From Bacillota bacterium (lineage in GTDB: Bacteria; Bacillota_I; Bacilli_A; Izemoplasmatales; Hujiaoplasmataceae): a DNA stretch of 64,000 bases. The DNA lies in assembly GCA_018818595.1 (NCBI GenBank), contig JAHIRM010000037.1, positions 1-64,000 on the forward strand, given 5' to 3'. The number at the start of each line of letters is the position of its first letter. The first letter of the stretch is position 1. Below are positions 29,435 through 38,573 of this stretch, in pieces. The notes under the pieces are model-generated. The model did not search any database. It saw only the letters and a list, made by a program, of their open reading frames with translations, and was not told the DNA's origin. A program made the translations under genes and the position numbers.

Positions 29435-31822
29435 TTATATTATAGTGACCATTATTTGATGAGTAAGATGATCCTTAAAATCTGGCAATATGTTTCCTTT
29501 TATTTCTTTTCCATCCACAATTACTTTCTTGCTTTTTCCTCTTTGAACTTCAATGTTGTATATTGCATTTCTAAATTTTCTACTATATTGGTATCCAGTC
29601 CACTTTTTAGGAATGACTGGCTCGATTTTTAGACCAGTGTAGGTTGCTTTAACTCCTAATATATCTCTAACAGCTACCCGGTGTAACCATTGTGCGGATC
29701 CGGTGTACCAACTCCATCCACCTCTTCCATAGTAAGGAGAAATAGGCCCATCTGAATTTCCACAAGTTACGTAAGGTTCAGCAAGGTACCTATCAGGATC
29801 TACCGTACGATTTGGAGGACAAATCCCTTTATATGCTTTGTAAGCTAATTCAGGGAATCCTGCTTTTGCAAAAGCCGAGACTGCCCAAGTAGCTGCATGA
29901 GTGTAAACACCACCATTTTCTCTTAATCCAGGAGCGTATCTTGTTACATATCCAATATCAGATCTTGGTTTTGTAAAGGCTGGAAAATTGAGTAAAGTTC
30001 CGTATTCTCTTAACAAAAACTTATCAATGGAATTAACAACTTTATTGATTCTGTTTTTTGGTAAAATATCGCTTAAGATTGCCCATGAGTTTGGCATTAA
30101 AAAGATTTTTCCTTCTTCATTATTGTTAGAACCAAGTGGATATCCATCATCTGTCGTTGCTTGAAGATACCATTCACCATCCCAACCATACTCATTAAAC
30201 GTTTTTTGAATTTGTAAGGCATATTTTTTCATATTTTCTATGAAACTTAAGTCGTTTTTCATTTTAGCAAAACGTTGAAAACTATTGAGTATCATAAAGA
30301 GGAAGGAAGACATCCAAAAAGACTCGCCTTTCATTTTATGACCAACAGCGCTCAATCCATCGTTCCAATCATGAGCTCCCATTAAAGGGACTCCTCTATC
30401 TGAAAATCTAGTTAGAGATTTTAAAATGGCTCTTTTACAATGTTCATACATCGATGCTTCGCTTTGATCAACAAATGGAACAATTTCATCTAATATGCTA
30501 TAATCTAAAGTTTCTTCAATATAGGACTCCATTATGAAAGGAAGCCACAATAAATCGTCTGAACAATTCCCTCTTGCGCCCCATCCTTGATAAGTTACAA
30601 ACCAGTGATAGACATCGCCTTCAAAGAATTGTCTTGAAGCATGAAGAAGCAATTGTTTTTTTGTAAGTTCAGGTTTTGATTCTAGAAAAATTAAAGCATC
30701 TTGAAGTTGATCTCTAAATCCATAGCCTCCGCTTGTTTGGTAATAAGCCGTTTTTGCCCAAATACGGCAACTAATAGCTTGATATTTTGAAAATGTATTT
30801 GTCATAATGTCAAACGCTTTATCTTGAGTTTCAACGTGATCTCCACTTAGTAAATCTTTCCAAAATTCTTCTACTTCTTTAAACGCTTTTAAGGAAGCTT
30901 CAGGATTTGTATATTGTAAGATTAATGAATCGGGATTTTCATATTCCTGATCAATATTTAAGATTTCTTTCTTTCCAAGAGAAGTTACTCCGATTGTAAA
31001 GACAACTACAATTTCTTCGTTTGGACGCAAAGTAAATTCGCTTTGTAAAGAAGCCACTGGATCTCCGAATCGTCCTGCTTTATTTGATAACATTGGTTTT
31101 TTCATTGCAAGTGGATCTCTTTCAAGGCCATACATCCCAATAAAAGCTTCTTTGTCTGTTTCAAAAGATTTAACTGGTAAATTAACCGCATGAAATCCAA
31201 CAAAATCCCAATCAACATTATTTGCTAATCCATCTTTATCGCCAAATCCCCAGTTGTATTTTTTTAATTTAATCGCCTTAAGAGATTCATCATAAGAGGT
31301 ATCCATAAATAGTTTATGAAATTCACGATGTTCATCAGGATGAATTCCCGCTTCCCACTCAAAATAAGAAGTGATATCTAACCGTTTGATTTTATTGCTT
31401 TTATTTTTAATTTTAATTTCAATAATTTCTAAAGGTTTTCCGGGTACAACAAACATTTTCATTTCGGACACAACATCTTCTACTTGGTATTTAAAAATAG
31501 AATACCCAATTCCGTGTCTCACTTCAAAATGTTGATACTCTTTTTGAACGGGCTGAAACGTTAATGACCAAAAATTTCCAGTGTCTATATTTCGTAAATA
31601 TAAATATTTACCGTAATTATCTTTAATAATATCTTGATATAGTCTTGTAAGTCGATTTTGCCCAGCGTTTCCTCTCCAAGAGCAACCGCCACCTGTTTGA
31701 GATACCATAAACGAGTAGTCGCTATTTGAAATCACATTAATCCAAGGTTTTGGCGTTTTTGGATCTGTGATGATATATTCCAATCCATTATTACTAAAAT
31801 GTCCGTATTTATTTGCATACAT
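29435..31822 (-). CDS. GH94 family glycoside phosphorylase
   Basis: 795 residues, no signal peptide, hence cytoplasmic. N-terminal beta-sandwich (about 1-270), then an (alpha/alpha)6 barrel (about 310-720). Family motifs: GGYGFRDQLQD, GWGARGNCSDDLLWLP, HDWNDG (general acid Asp near 485) and GGVYTHAATW. GH94 enzymes split beta-linked disaccharides or oligosaccharides with phosphate, giving a sugar 1-phosphate. The size fits cellobiose/chitobiose-type enzymes rather than the longer cellodextrin or 1,2-beta-oligoglucan phosphorylases as I recall them, so specificity is open; context favours a beta-glucan. Transcribed from the promoter at 31870-31898. Confidence 0.9.
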   Translation of the reverse strand: MYANKYGHFSNNGLEYIITDPKTPKPWINVISNSDYSFMVSQTGGGCSWRGNAGQNRLTRLYQDIIKDNYGKYLYLRNIDTGNFWSLTFQPVQKEYQHFEVRHGIGYSIFKYQVEDVVSEMKMFVVPGKPLEIIEIKIKNKSNKIKRLDITSYFEWEAGIHPDEHREFHKLFMDTSYDESLKAIKLKKYNWGFGDKDGLANNVDWDFVGFHAVNLPVKSFETDKEAFIGMYGLERDPLAMKKPMLSNKAGRFGDPVASLQSEFTLRPNEEIVVVFTIGVTSLGKKEILNIDQEYENPDSLILQYTNPEASLKAFKEVEEFWKDLLSGDHVETQDKAFDIMTNTFSKYQAISCRIWAKTAYYQTSGGYGFRDQLQDALIFLESKPELTKKQLLLHASRQFFEGDVYHWFVTYQGWGARGNCSDDLLWLPFIMESYIEETLDYSILDEIVPFVDQSEASMYEHCKRAILKSLTRFSDRGVPLMGAHDWNDGLSAVGHKMKGESFWMSSFLFMILNSFQRFAKMKNDLSFIENMKKYALQIQKTFNEYGWDGEWYLQATTDDGYPLGSNNNEEGKIFLMPNSWAILSDILPKNRINKVVNSIDKFLLREYGTLLNFPAFTKPRSDIGYVTRYAPGLRENGGVYTHAATWAVSAFAKAGFPELAYKAYKGICPPNRTVDPDRYLAEPYVTCGNSDGPISPYYGRGGWSWYTGSAQWLHRVAVRDILGVKATYTGLKIEPVIPKKWTGYQYSRKFRNAIYNIEVQRGKSKKVIVDGKEIKGNILPDFKDHLTHQIMVTII

Positions 31823-31841
31823 AGTATCAAACTCTCCTATC

Positions 31842-31851
31842 GAAACGTTTC
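31842..31851. promoter_or_regulatory. LacI-family operator upstream of the GH94 gene
   Basis: Perfect palindrome GAAACGTTTC centred on CG, the half-site architecture of LacI-family regulators. It lies about 12 bp downstream of the predicted transcription start and is identical to the site at 37983-37992. The LacI-type gene starts 1.06 kb away. Confidence 0.85.
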
Positions 31852-31869
31852 AATAAAGATTACATTTTT

Positions 31870-31898
31870 ATTATATCACAAGTTATTTTCTCTTACAA
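31870..31898 (-). promoter_or_regulatory. Promoter of the GH94-transport operon
   Basis: Minus strand -35 TTGTAA (31898-31893), 17 bp, -10 TATAAT (31875-31870). The operator follows just downstream and a cre-like site overlaps the -35 box. Confidence 0.8.
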
Positions 31899-31908
31899 GC
31901 GTTTTCAT
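31893..31908. promoter_or_regulatory. Candidate cre (CcpA) site
   Basis: Minus strand ATGAAAACGCTTGTAA matches the catabolite-response element TGNAANCGNNNNCA with one mismatch (T for C near the end). It overlaps the -35 box, a position where CcpA would repress. Confidence 0.6.
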
Positions 31909-31945
31909 AACCATAATAAAAAAATAATCAGAAATAATCTGATTA

Positions 31946-32905
31946 TCAAAATGAATCTCGAAACATTAAAGTGCCTTGTTGCTTCTCAATGTGTACTATT
32001 TCTTTTTTCAACAAACTTACTACTGTGTTTGCAATTGCTTTTCCCCAGAAAAAGTGATCAATTCGAATGGACGATAATTTCGGGTTAACATACCTTGCTA
32101 ATTCAATATCATCAAATCCAGAAATGCCAAAATCATTTGGTATTTCTTTACCTATTTTTTGAAAAGTTTCCATAATTCCAATAGCCATTTCATCATTTGC
32201 ACATACAAAGATGTCTGGCAAATCAATATTGTTTTGAATGATATAATTTGCAATTTCTATGCCTGATTCTTTCGTAAAATTTCCACAATATTCTGAATGC
32301 AATTCAATGTTTTGTTCGTTTAATCCTTCCATAAATCCCGAAAAACGAGTTATGTTATCATAAGTATCTTTTACTCCATGAACAAAAGCGGGTTTCACAT
32401 AGCCTTTTTTAAGAATTTGTCGTGTCATTAAAAGCATCGCATTATGATTGTCAATTGTCATATTAAAAATATTAATATCGTGAAGTCTTCGATCCAAAAC
32501 GATAATCGGTCTAAAGTTTTTTGCCAGTTGAATTAACGACTCGTCCGTTATATGAATGTCTGTAATAATAGCTCCGTCAGCGGAACGTTCTTTTAATAAG
32601 CTATTTGATGAAACTCCAGTAGATACAATCATGGTGTACCCGTTTTTTGCCAATTGATGTTGAATTCCATCTAATAATTCATGATAAACTGGCCCACCAA
32701 AATCTGAGATGGCAACTAAAATGGTATCGGTGTTTCTTTTTTTAAGGTTTCTGGCAGCTGCCATAGGAAAATATCCGATTTCTTCGGCGATTTGCTTAAT
32801 TCTATTAGCGGTAATATCGGGAATTCTTTTATCATTGTTTAAAGCATAAGAAACCGTAGATATAGAACAACTCGCTGCTTTTGCAACATCTTTGATTGTA
32901 GACAT
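31946..32905 (-). CDS. LacI family transcriptional regulator
   Basis: 319 residues from the ATG at 32905, preceded by GAGAGGAAA. The N-terminal helix-turn-helix and hinge are typical (STIKDVAKAASCSISTVSYALN; hinge PMAAARNLKK), followed by a periplasmic-binding-type sensor domain (about 60-319). It probably binds GAAACGTTTC at the two promoters of the locus and releases it on sensing an oligosaccharide or phosphorylated sugar. Embedded in the upstream enzyme operon, so it would be autoregulated. Confidence 0.92.
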   Translation of the reverse strand: MSTIKDVAKAASCSISTVSYALNNDKRIPDITANRIKQIAEEIGYFPMAAARNLKKRNTDTILVAISDFGGPVYHELLDGIQHQLAKNGYTMIVSTGVSSNSLLKERSADGAIITDIHITDESLIQLAKNFRPIIVLDRRLHDINIFNMTIDNHNAMLLMTRQILKKGYVKPAFVHGVKDTYDNITRFSGFMEGLNEQNIELHSEYCGNFTKESGIEIANYIIQNNIDLPDIFVCANDEMAIGIMETFQKIGKEIPNDFGISGFDDIELARYVNPKLSSIRIDHFFWGKAIANTVVSLLKKEIVHIEKQQGTLMFRDSF

Positions 32906-32906
32906 T

Positions 32907-34148
32907 TTATTGTTTCCTCTCAAAATTTAATTTTTGAAGTGCTTTTTGAATTAAAGGATGCTTCATATAGTATTTCCAAGTGGTTCCATGTAAATAATTA
33001 TCTATCATCAATAAAGAAATCCCTTTATTGATTCCCACATAATCTTTACTTATCCAAGTTTTCTTTTTGTTTTGCTTTAAGATTCCATCAGTAAAGCCAT
33101 AATCTTGAAATGATTTTGGATAGAGTTTATAAATTTCTTCTATTGCCATTTTAGATTCATTCGGTGTAAAAACGATAGATCCTAAACTTCCGCACGGAGG
33201 CAAAACTCCAAAGACGTGTTCTTCTTTCGGTTTCAAATCATTTGGATCGATGCATTGATTTCGATACCCTTTAGGTGTTAAACAAGCCGTCAACCCCCAA
33301 CAAGTTTCACTTATTGTTTTATATTGATCTTGGTGGTTTTTGCACCATCTTTGATTAGCGAGAGTTGCTATTTTCGAATTTTCAAACCAATCAATACCAC
33401 TAGCATCTGTTATCGTTTTAAAATCCAACCAAGCATGTGAAAATTGATAAACAAAAAGAGCGTTTGTTGGAGAGTAATAATACTCAAATTCATCATATTT
33501 CCCAAGTTTTCTTTCAAACCCATTAAAAAGTGCTAATGCATCAGTTTTGGAAATATCACCACTTGCTGCGGCCAAAAAATACATTGAAAGTTGTTCTGCA
33601 TACATATGCCATTGATAAATCCATGGGTCGTTGGACTCGCCTCTATAATCACCACCAGATATTGGATTATAGGCCATTCTAAATACCTTTTTTCCATTGA
33701 AATCATGAATGAATTTTCCCCAATTCACCCTTTGAAATATTCGTTGAAATAATTCGTGAATTTCAACCTCATCAAAATAAGCATCACAAGTTAAAGCTCC
33801 ATTTAAAAATAGAGTAGTATCTATGGTTGAAAATTCAGATTTTCGAAATGGTTTTCCCGAAGTCATGTCAACAAAATGAAGAAAGAATCCTTCATAATGA
33901 TCGATGTTTGTATCAAAGGTTTGTAATGTTTTTATAACTCGTCTTTTTCCTTCTTCATATGTAATATATCCATTTTCAACGCCTATCACATATGCACTAA
34001 GACCATATCCAACAGACGCCACAGACGCCATGTCTTTGTCTTTTGTGTTATCACGAATTAAGCCATATCCTAAAGAGGATTCATCGTTGTTTGTTTCGTT
34101 CATAAAATACAAGAAACTATGATATAATTCTGATTCAAGTAGTGACAT
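32907..34148 (-). CDS. Cytoplasmic glycosidase, glycoamylase-like (PF10091) family
   Basis: 413 residues from the ATG at 34148 with GGAGGAAA before it. No signal peptide. Same fold and motifs as the lipoprotein at 15640-17067: ASVGYGLSAYVIG, GFFLHFVDMTSG, EFSTIDTTLFLNG and YAEQLSMYFLAAASGD. Having an exported and a cytoplasmic version in one locus suggests that imported products are still long enough to need internal cutting. The linkage cut cannot be proven from sequence; beta-1,2 is suggested by relatives. Confidence 0.85.
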   Translation of the reverse strand: MSLLESELYHSFLYFMNETNNDESSLGYGLIRDNTKDKDMASVASVGYGLSAYVIGVENGYITYEEGKRRVIKTLQTFDTNIDHYEGFFLHFVDMTSGKPFRKSEFSTIDTTLFLNGALTCDAYFDEVEIHELFQRIFQRVNWGKFIHDFNGKKVFRMAYNPISGGDYRGESNDPWIYQWHMYAEQLSMYFLAAASGDISKTDALALFNGFERKLGKYDEFEYYYSPTNALFVYQFSHAWLDFKTITDASGIDWFENSKIATLANQRWCKNHQDQYKTISETCWGLTACLTPKGYRNQCIDPNDLKPKEEHVFGVLPPCGSLGSIVFTPNESKMAIEEIYKLYPKSFQDYGFTDGILKQNKKKTWISKDYVGINKGISLLMIDNYLHGTTWKYYMKHPLIQKALQKLNFERKQ

Positions 34149-34180
34149 ATTTTCCTCCAACGCTTTAATATTTTATTGTT

Positions 34181-36304
34181 TTAATTCAGCCAAAAATCTT
34201 TTTGCAAAACCGTGTTTGAAGAAGGTCCTATCATAAGGCAAAAACGACCCATCTCATATGTTTTACTTCCATCATCTATTGTATACATCAAATCATTTAT
34301 CGTAATGTCAAATGTAACCGTGAGAGTTGAATGCCGATTAATCCATATTTTTTTAAATTGCTTTAATTCTTTTACTGGTCGACAGATTGATGCAGTATAA
34401 TCGCGGATATATACTTCTACGATTTCAAAGCCTTCAAACGTACTATCATTTGAAATTGTAATCGAAGCATGAAGCGTTTCTTGAGATGTTATTTTTAGTT
34501 TGTCTAATCTTAAATCTTTATAAGTTAACTTTAAATAACTAAGCCCAAATCCAAATGGAAACAGTGGTTCGTTCGAAACATCAAGGTACCTTGACACGAA
34601 TTCATTATCATCATTGGGTCCAATATAAGGCCGTCCTGTATTCAAATGATTATAATAGATAGGAATTTGTCCAATGCTTTTAGGGAAACTCATTGGTAGT
34701 TTACCAGACGGATTAATTTTTCCTGTTAATACATCTGTAATGGCTTCAGCTGTTTTTGAGCCTAAAAACCAAGTCTCAAGAATAGCATCGGCATCTAAAA
34801 TATTTTCTAGAAGTAGTGGTCTTCCATTAAACAAAATGACTAGAACTTTTTTACCTAAAGCTTTTACCATATTAACTAATAAATCTTGTTTTGAAGGTAG
34901 GTGAATATCAGATAGAGAGTGCGCTTCTCCGGACAACCGTTCGTTTTCACCAATAGCAACTATTACCACATCAGCTCTTTGGATTTGTTTTATATCCTTT
35001 AACGTATAATCTAATAAACTGATACTATCCTTTACAAAAATCAAACGTTGGTCCGCTTTAATAAGAGCCTCTTCAAGCGTCGTATTTGTGTCTCTTCTTC
35101 CATGCCAACTCCAAGGTCCAACTGTCGCTCTAGATGTAGAATATGGCCCGATAAGTGCTAAAGTCGCACCTTTTGTCAAAGGTAAAATGTCTTCATTTTT
35201 TAAGAGAACCATTGATTCATGCGCTACTTTTAAACTTGCCTCTAAATGACTTAAAGATAAGACAAGATTTTTCATTGATTCGTTTTCGATTCCTTTAAAT
35301 GGGTTCTCAAACAAACCTAAATCTTTTTTTAATTCTAATATTCGAAGCACCGCTTCATCTAACAATGACATCTGTACTTGTTTTTTTTGAATAAGTGTTT
35401 CTAAGTGATTGCTATAGGCAGAAGATGACATTTCAATATCTAACCCCGCTGTGATTCCCTTCAGCGCTACTTCTTCCATGTCTTCTGCATATCCATGAGC
35501 AATTATTTGTTTTAAAGAATCATAATCTGAAATGGTAACACCTTTAAAATTCCAAGTATCTCGCAAGACATCTCTTAGTAAATACTTGTTTGCGGTTGAA
35601 GGAACACCATCTATTACATTAAAAGCAGTCATCACCAGCCTTGCTCCCGCATCGATAGCTTTTTTATATCCTATAAAATATTGATCATGAAGTGTTTGTC
35701 TAGATAAATCAACTGTATTGTAATCTCTTCCACTTTCTGAAGCTCCATACCCTGCAAAATGCTTTACGCAACTAGCTAGAGAACCTACTTTTTCAATTCC
35801 ATCATTTTGGTAACCCCTTACCATTGCTTCTGCATATTTTCCCGTTAAATATGGGTCTTCTCCAAATCCTTCTACCACTCTTCCCCACCTTGGATCTCTT
35901 GACAAGTCTGCCATTGGCGAAAAGGTCACATGAATTCCTGAAGTAGATGCTTCAAGCGCCGAAATTCTTGCAACGGTTTCTAAAAGCGATGGATTCCAAG
36001 AAGAAGCAAGTGCAATTGGAACAGGAAAAATTGTTTTATATCCATGAATAATATCTGCCATAAAGATAAGTGGAATCTTATGACGACTTTTCTCTAAATA
36101 GGTCTTTTGTACTAATATCATTTCTTCAGGACTACCCACTCCCAAAACAGATCCTGCTAAAAATATTAACTCTTCATTCAAATGAAGGTCTTCTACAGGA
36201 CCAGATACTTCTTTCTTTAAATCTTTTACAAAGAAGAAAGGAGCTATTTGTAAAAGTTGACCGATTTTCTCTTTTGTGGATAATTGTTTTAATAAGTCTT
36301 TCAT
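34181..36304 (-). CDS. GH3 family beta-glucosidase
   Basis: 707 residues, no signal peptide. Glycosyl hydrolase 3 N-terminal barrel (about 30-320; KHFAGYG, DPRWGRVVEGFGEDPYL, nucleophile Asp in VTISDYDS near 260), GH3 C-terminal domain (about 370-570; GENERLSGEAHS holding the likely acid/base Glu) and a fibronectin III-like end (about 610-700). Splits beta-glucosides into glucose inside the cell. AGAGGA ribosome binding site; between the PF10091 and GH13 genes in the operon. Confidence 0.93.
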   Translation of the reverse strand: MKDLLKQLSTKEKIGQLLQIAPFFFVKDLKKEVSGPVEDLHLNEELIFLAGSVLGVGSPEEMILVQKTYLEKSRHKIPLIFMADIIHGYKTIFPVPIALASSWNPSLLETVARISALEASTSGIHVTFSPMADLSRDPRWGRVVEGFGEDPYLTGKYAEAMVRGYQNDGIEKVGSLASCVKHFAGYGASESGRDYNTVDLSRQTLHDQYFIGYKKAIDAGARLVMTAFNVIDGVPSTANKYLLRDVLRDTWNFKGVTISDYDSLKQIIAHGYAEDMEEVALKGITAGLDIEMSSSAYSNHLETLIQKKQVQMSLLDEAVLRILELKKDLGLFENPFKGIENESMKNLVLSLSHLEASLKVAHESMVLLKNEDILPLTKGATLALIGPYSTSRATVGPWSWHGRRDTNTTLEEALIKADQRLIFVKDSISLLDYTLKDIKQIQRADVVIVAIGENERLSGEAHSLSDIHLPSKQDLLVNMVKALGKKVLVILFNGRPLLLENILDADAILETWFLGSKTAEAITDVLTGKINPSGKLPMSFPKSIGQIPIYYNHLNTGRPYIGPNDDNEFVSRYLDVSNEPLFPFGFGLSYLKLTYKDLRLDKLKITSQETLHASITISNDSTFEGFEIVEVYIRDYTASICRPVKELKQFKKIWINRHSTLTVTFDITINDLMYTIDDGSKTYEMGRFCLMIGPSSNTVLQKDFWLN

Positions 36305-36337
36305 GAAATAAATCCTCTTTTCCTTGTATAAAGCGTA

Positions 36338-37957
36338 TTAATGATTCTTATAATAAATTGCACAGTAATAAGGAGAAATCATCGTCTTATTAGATAGTTT
36401 TAATGAGGATTTATTTGTTAATAAACAATCCATGTCTTTAAACTCTTCTAAATCATACTCTGCTTCTTGATTATTAAAATGACCGATTACTAAAATAAGT
36501 TGCTCTTTGTACTTTCTAGTATAAGCAAAAAGAAAAGCGTCTTTTGGATAAATTAAATTGAAATCACCTAAATCGAAGACTGTATATGATTTTCGAATTT
36601 CAAATAGTTTCTTGTAAAAGAAAAAAACTCCATCTTGATCTTCTAAATCGAATGTTGCATTTATCTCTTTATAATTTGGATTAACCATAAGCCATGGATT
36701 TTCATCGGAAAAGCCTGCATATAATTGATTGTTCCATTGCATAGGAGTTCTTGAATTATCTCTGCTTTTTGCATAGATAGATTCCATAATGTCTTTCATT
36801 GGTACTTTTTTATCTAAAAATTCATGATACATATTTAAGGTTTCAACGTCTTTATATTCAGAAATGTTTTGAAAACGAACGCCTGTCATTCCAATTTCTT
36901 CCCCTTGATAAACATAAGGAGTTCCCTGCATTGAATAAAGAATTGTCGCCAGCATTTTCGCGCTTTCTTTGCGGTAGGAAAGATTGCCGAATCTAGATAC
37001 AACACGTGGTTGATCATGATTTGAAAGGAACAGGCTGTTCCATCCATGATTAAAATTTGTTTTTTGTATTTTGTCAAAATAAGCTTTAAATTCTATTAAA
37101 TCTAATTTTTGAAGCATCCATTTACCGCGTTTTGGAATTTCATCTAACGAAAGATGCTCGAATTGAAAAATCATGTTTAGTAAAGGCGCATTTTGATTGG
37201 TTATTTGCGCAGCTTTTTGAATCGAAAGAGTAGGCATTTCTCCAACAGTCATGATATTTCTTCCCTTAAAACAAGTATCATAAAGTTCTTTTAAGTTTTG
37301 GTCTAAAAAAGGACCATTTCCAATTTGAACATGTTCAATATCTTTTCCGATTAAATCGATGACATCTAACCGAAATCCATCGATTCCAAGATTCAACCAG
37401 TAATTAATCATTTCATAAATAACTTGTCTTAACTTTGGATTTTGCCAATTTAAATCAGGTTGTTTTTTACTAAATAAATGAAAATAATATTGTTTTGTAT
37501 TTTCATCAAATTCCCAAGCAGAACCAGAAAACACAGATGATATGTCGGTGGGTTTGTCTTTCCATATATAATAATCTCTATATGGATTATCAAGTGATTT
37601 TTTTGATTCTTTAAACCAAATATGTTCATCTGAAGTATGGTTAACGACTAAATCCATAATCATCTTCATGTCTCTTAAGTGAACTTCTTTTAATAATTGT
37701 AAAAAATCTGAAAAGGTTCCAAAAACCGGATCAATTTGATAATAATCTGAAATGTCATACCCATTATCTTCCATCGGAGATTGATAAATCGGACTTAACC
37801 AAATAACATCAACCCCTAGATTTTTTATGTAATCTAATTTTTCGATGATTCCTAAAATATCACCGATTCCATCGTGATTGGAATCTTTAAAACTCAATGG
37901 ATAAATTTGATAGACAACGGCTTTTTGCCACCACTTTACAGAATCATTCATATTCAA
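36338..37957 (-). CDS. GH13 alpha-glucosidase, oligo-1,6-glucosidase type
   Basis: 539 residues. Alpha-amylase family barrel with nucleophile Asp in DGFRLDVID (about 196), acid Glu in VGEMP (about 239) and third Asp in SNHDQPR (about 316). QPDLNWQNP is the domain signature of oligo-1,6-glucosidases and relatives. Val directly after the nucleophile is the residue linked to alpha-1,6 preference in this subfamily. The start is TTG at 37957, six bases after AAGGAG; an ATG two codons in is possible. First gene of the operon behind an operator. Its alpha specificity is odd among beta-glucan genes. Confidence 0.9.
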   Translation of the reverse strand: MNMNDSVKWWQKAVVYQIYPLSFKDSNHDGIGDILGIIEKLDYIKNLGVDVIWLSPIYQSPMEDNGYDISDYYQIDPVFGTFSDFLQLLKEVHLRDMKMIMDLVVNHTSDEHIWFKESKKSLDNPYRDYYIWKDKPTDISSVFSGSAWEFDENTKQYYFHLFSKKQPDLNWQNPKLRQVIYEMINYWLNLGIDGFRLDVIDLIGKDIEHVQIGNGPFLDQNLKELYDTCFKGRNIMTVGEMPTLSIQKAAQITNQNAPLLNMIFQFEHLSLDEIPKRGKWMLQKLDLIEFKAYFDKIQKTNFNHGWNSLFLSNHDQPRVVSRFGNLSYRKESAKMLATILYSMQGTPYVYQGEEIGMTGVRFQNISEYKDVETLNMYHEFLDKKVPMKDIMESIYAKSRDNSRTPMQWNNQLYAGFSDENPWLMVNPNYKEINATFDLEDQDGVFFFYKKLFEIRKSYTVFDLGDFNLIYPKDAFLFAYTRKYKEQLILVIGHFNNQEAEYDLEEFKDMDCLLTNKSSLKLSNKTMISPYYCAIYYKNH

Positions 37958-37982
37958 ATTAAACTCCTTAAATCAGAAAATA

Positions 37983-37992
37983 GAAACGTTTC
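37983..37992. promoter_or_regulatory. LacI-family operator upstream of the GH13 gene
   Basis: Second copy of GAAACGTTTC, about 14 bp downstream of the -10 box of the GH13 promoter. Same placement relative to the promoter as the copy before GH94, implying one regulon. Confidence 0.85.
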
Positions 37993-38005
37993 GATTTTCA
38001 ATTCT

Positions 38006-38034
38006 ATTTTACACGAGAAAATACAAAAATACAA
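38006..38034 (-). promoter_or_regulatory. Promoter of the GH13-GH3-PF10091-lacI operon
   Basis: Minus strand -35 TTGTAT (38034-38029), 17 bp, -10 TAAAAT (38011-38006). Confidence 0.7.
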
Positions 38035-38120
38035 TTCTTTTCCTTAACAAAATCTATATTTTTTATCGTATTTAAATAGATCATTTTTAGAATAATGAAT
38101 CAGTTTATCTTTATAAAATT

Positions 38121-38154
38121 AAAAAAACACAGGATGTGGTTCCTGTGTTTTTTG
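38121..38154 (-). terminator. Terminator after rpsI
   Basis: Stem ACACAGGA / TCCTGTGT, extended by A/T pairs, 6-nt loop, followed by a T run on the minus strand. Separates the ribosomal genes from the carbohydrate locus. Confidence 0.9.
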
Positions 38155-38165
38155 GTTTTGGCAGA

Positions 38166-38561
38166 TTAACGTTTACTAAATTGTGGTGCTCTACGAGCGC
38201 CTTTAAGACCGTATTTCTTACGTTCTTTCACGCGTGGGTCTCTTGTGATTAATCCAGCTGGTTTTAAAATTTTGCGGTATTCAGGGTTTACTTCTAATAA
38301 AGCACGAGTAATTCCTAATCGAATTGCTCCCGCTTGTCCTATTAAGCCTCCGCCATTTACATTGACAGAGATGTCAAAAGTACTTTCGTTTGCAGTCAAA
38401 ACTAAAGGTTGAGAGACATCCAAGCGGGCAAGTGATGAAGGGACATATTTTGTAAATTCTCTTCCATTAATCATTATTAACCCTTTACCAGGTCTCAATA
38501 TAACTCTAGCAACAGCTGACTTACGTCTTCCTGTGCCGCGATACATTACTGATTTAGCCAA
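38166..38561 (-). CDS. rpsI: 30S ribosomal protein S9
   Basis: 131 residues with the S9 C-terminus [16 protein letters not shown], whose tail reaches the P-site tRNA. Start is TTG at 38561-38559, eight bases after AGGAGG. Second gene of the rplM-rpsI operon. In Bacillus this pair follows truA; here it is about 10 kb away. Confidence 0.97.
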   Translation of the reverse strand: MAKSVMYRGTGRRKSAVARVILRPGKGLIMINGREFTKYVPSSLARLDVSQPLVLTANESTFDISVNVNGGGLIGQAGAIRLGITRALLEVNPEYRKILKPAGLITRDPRVKERKKYGLKGARRAPQFSKR

Positions 38562-38573
38562 TCTTGGTTCCTC

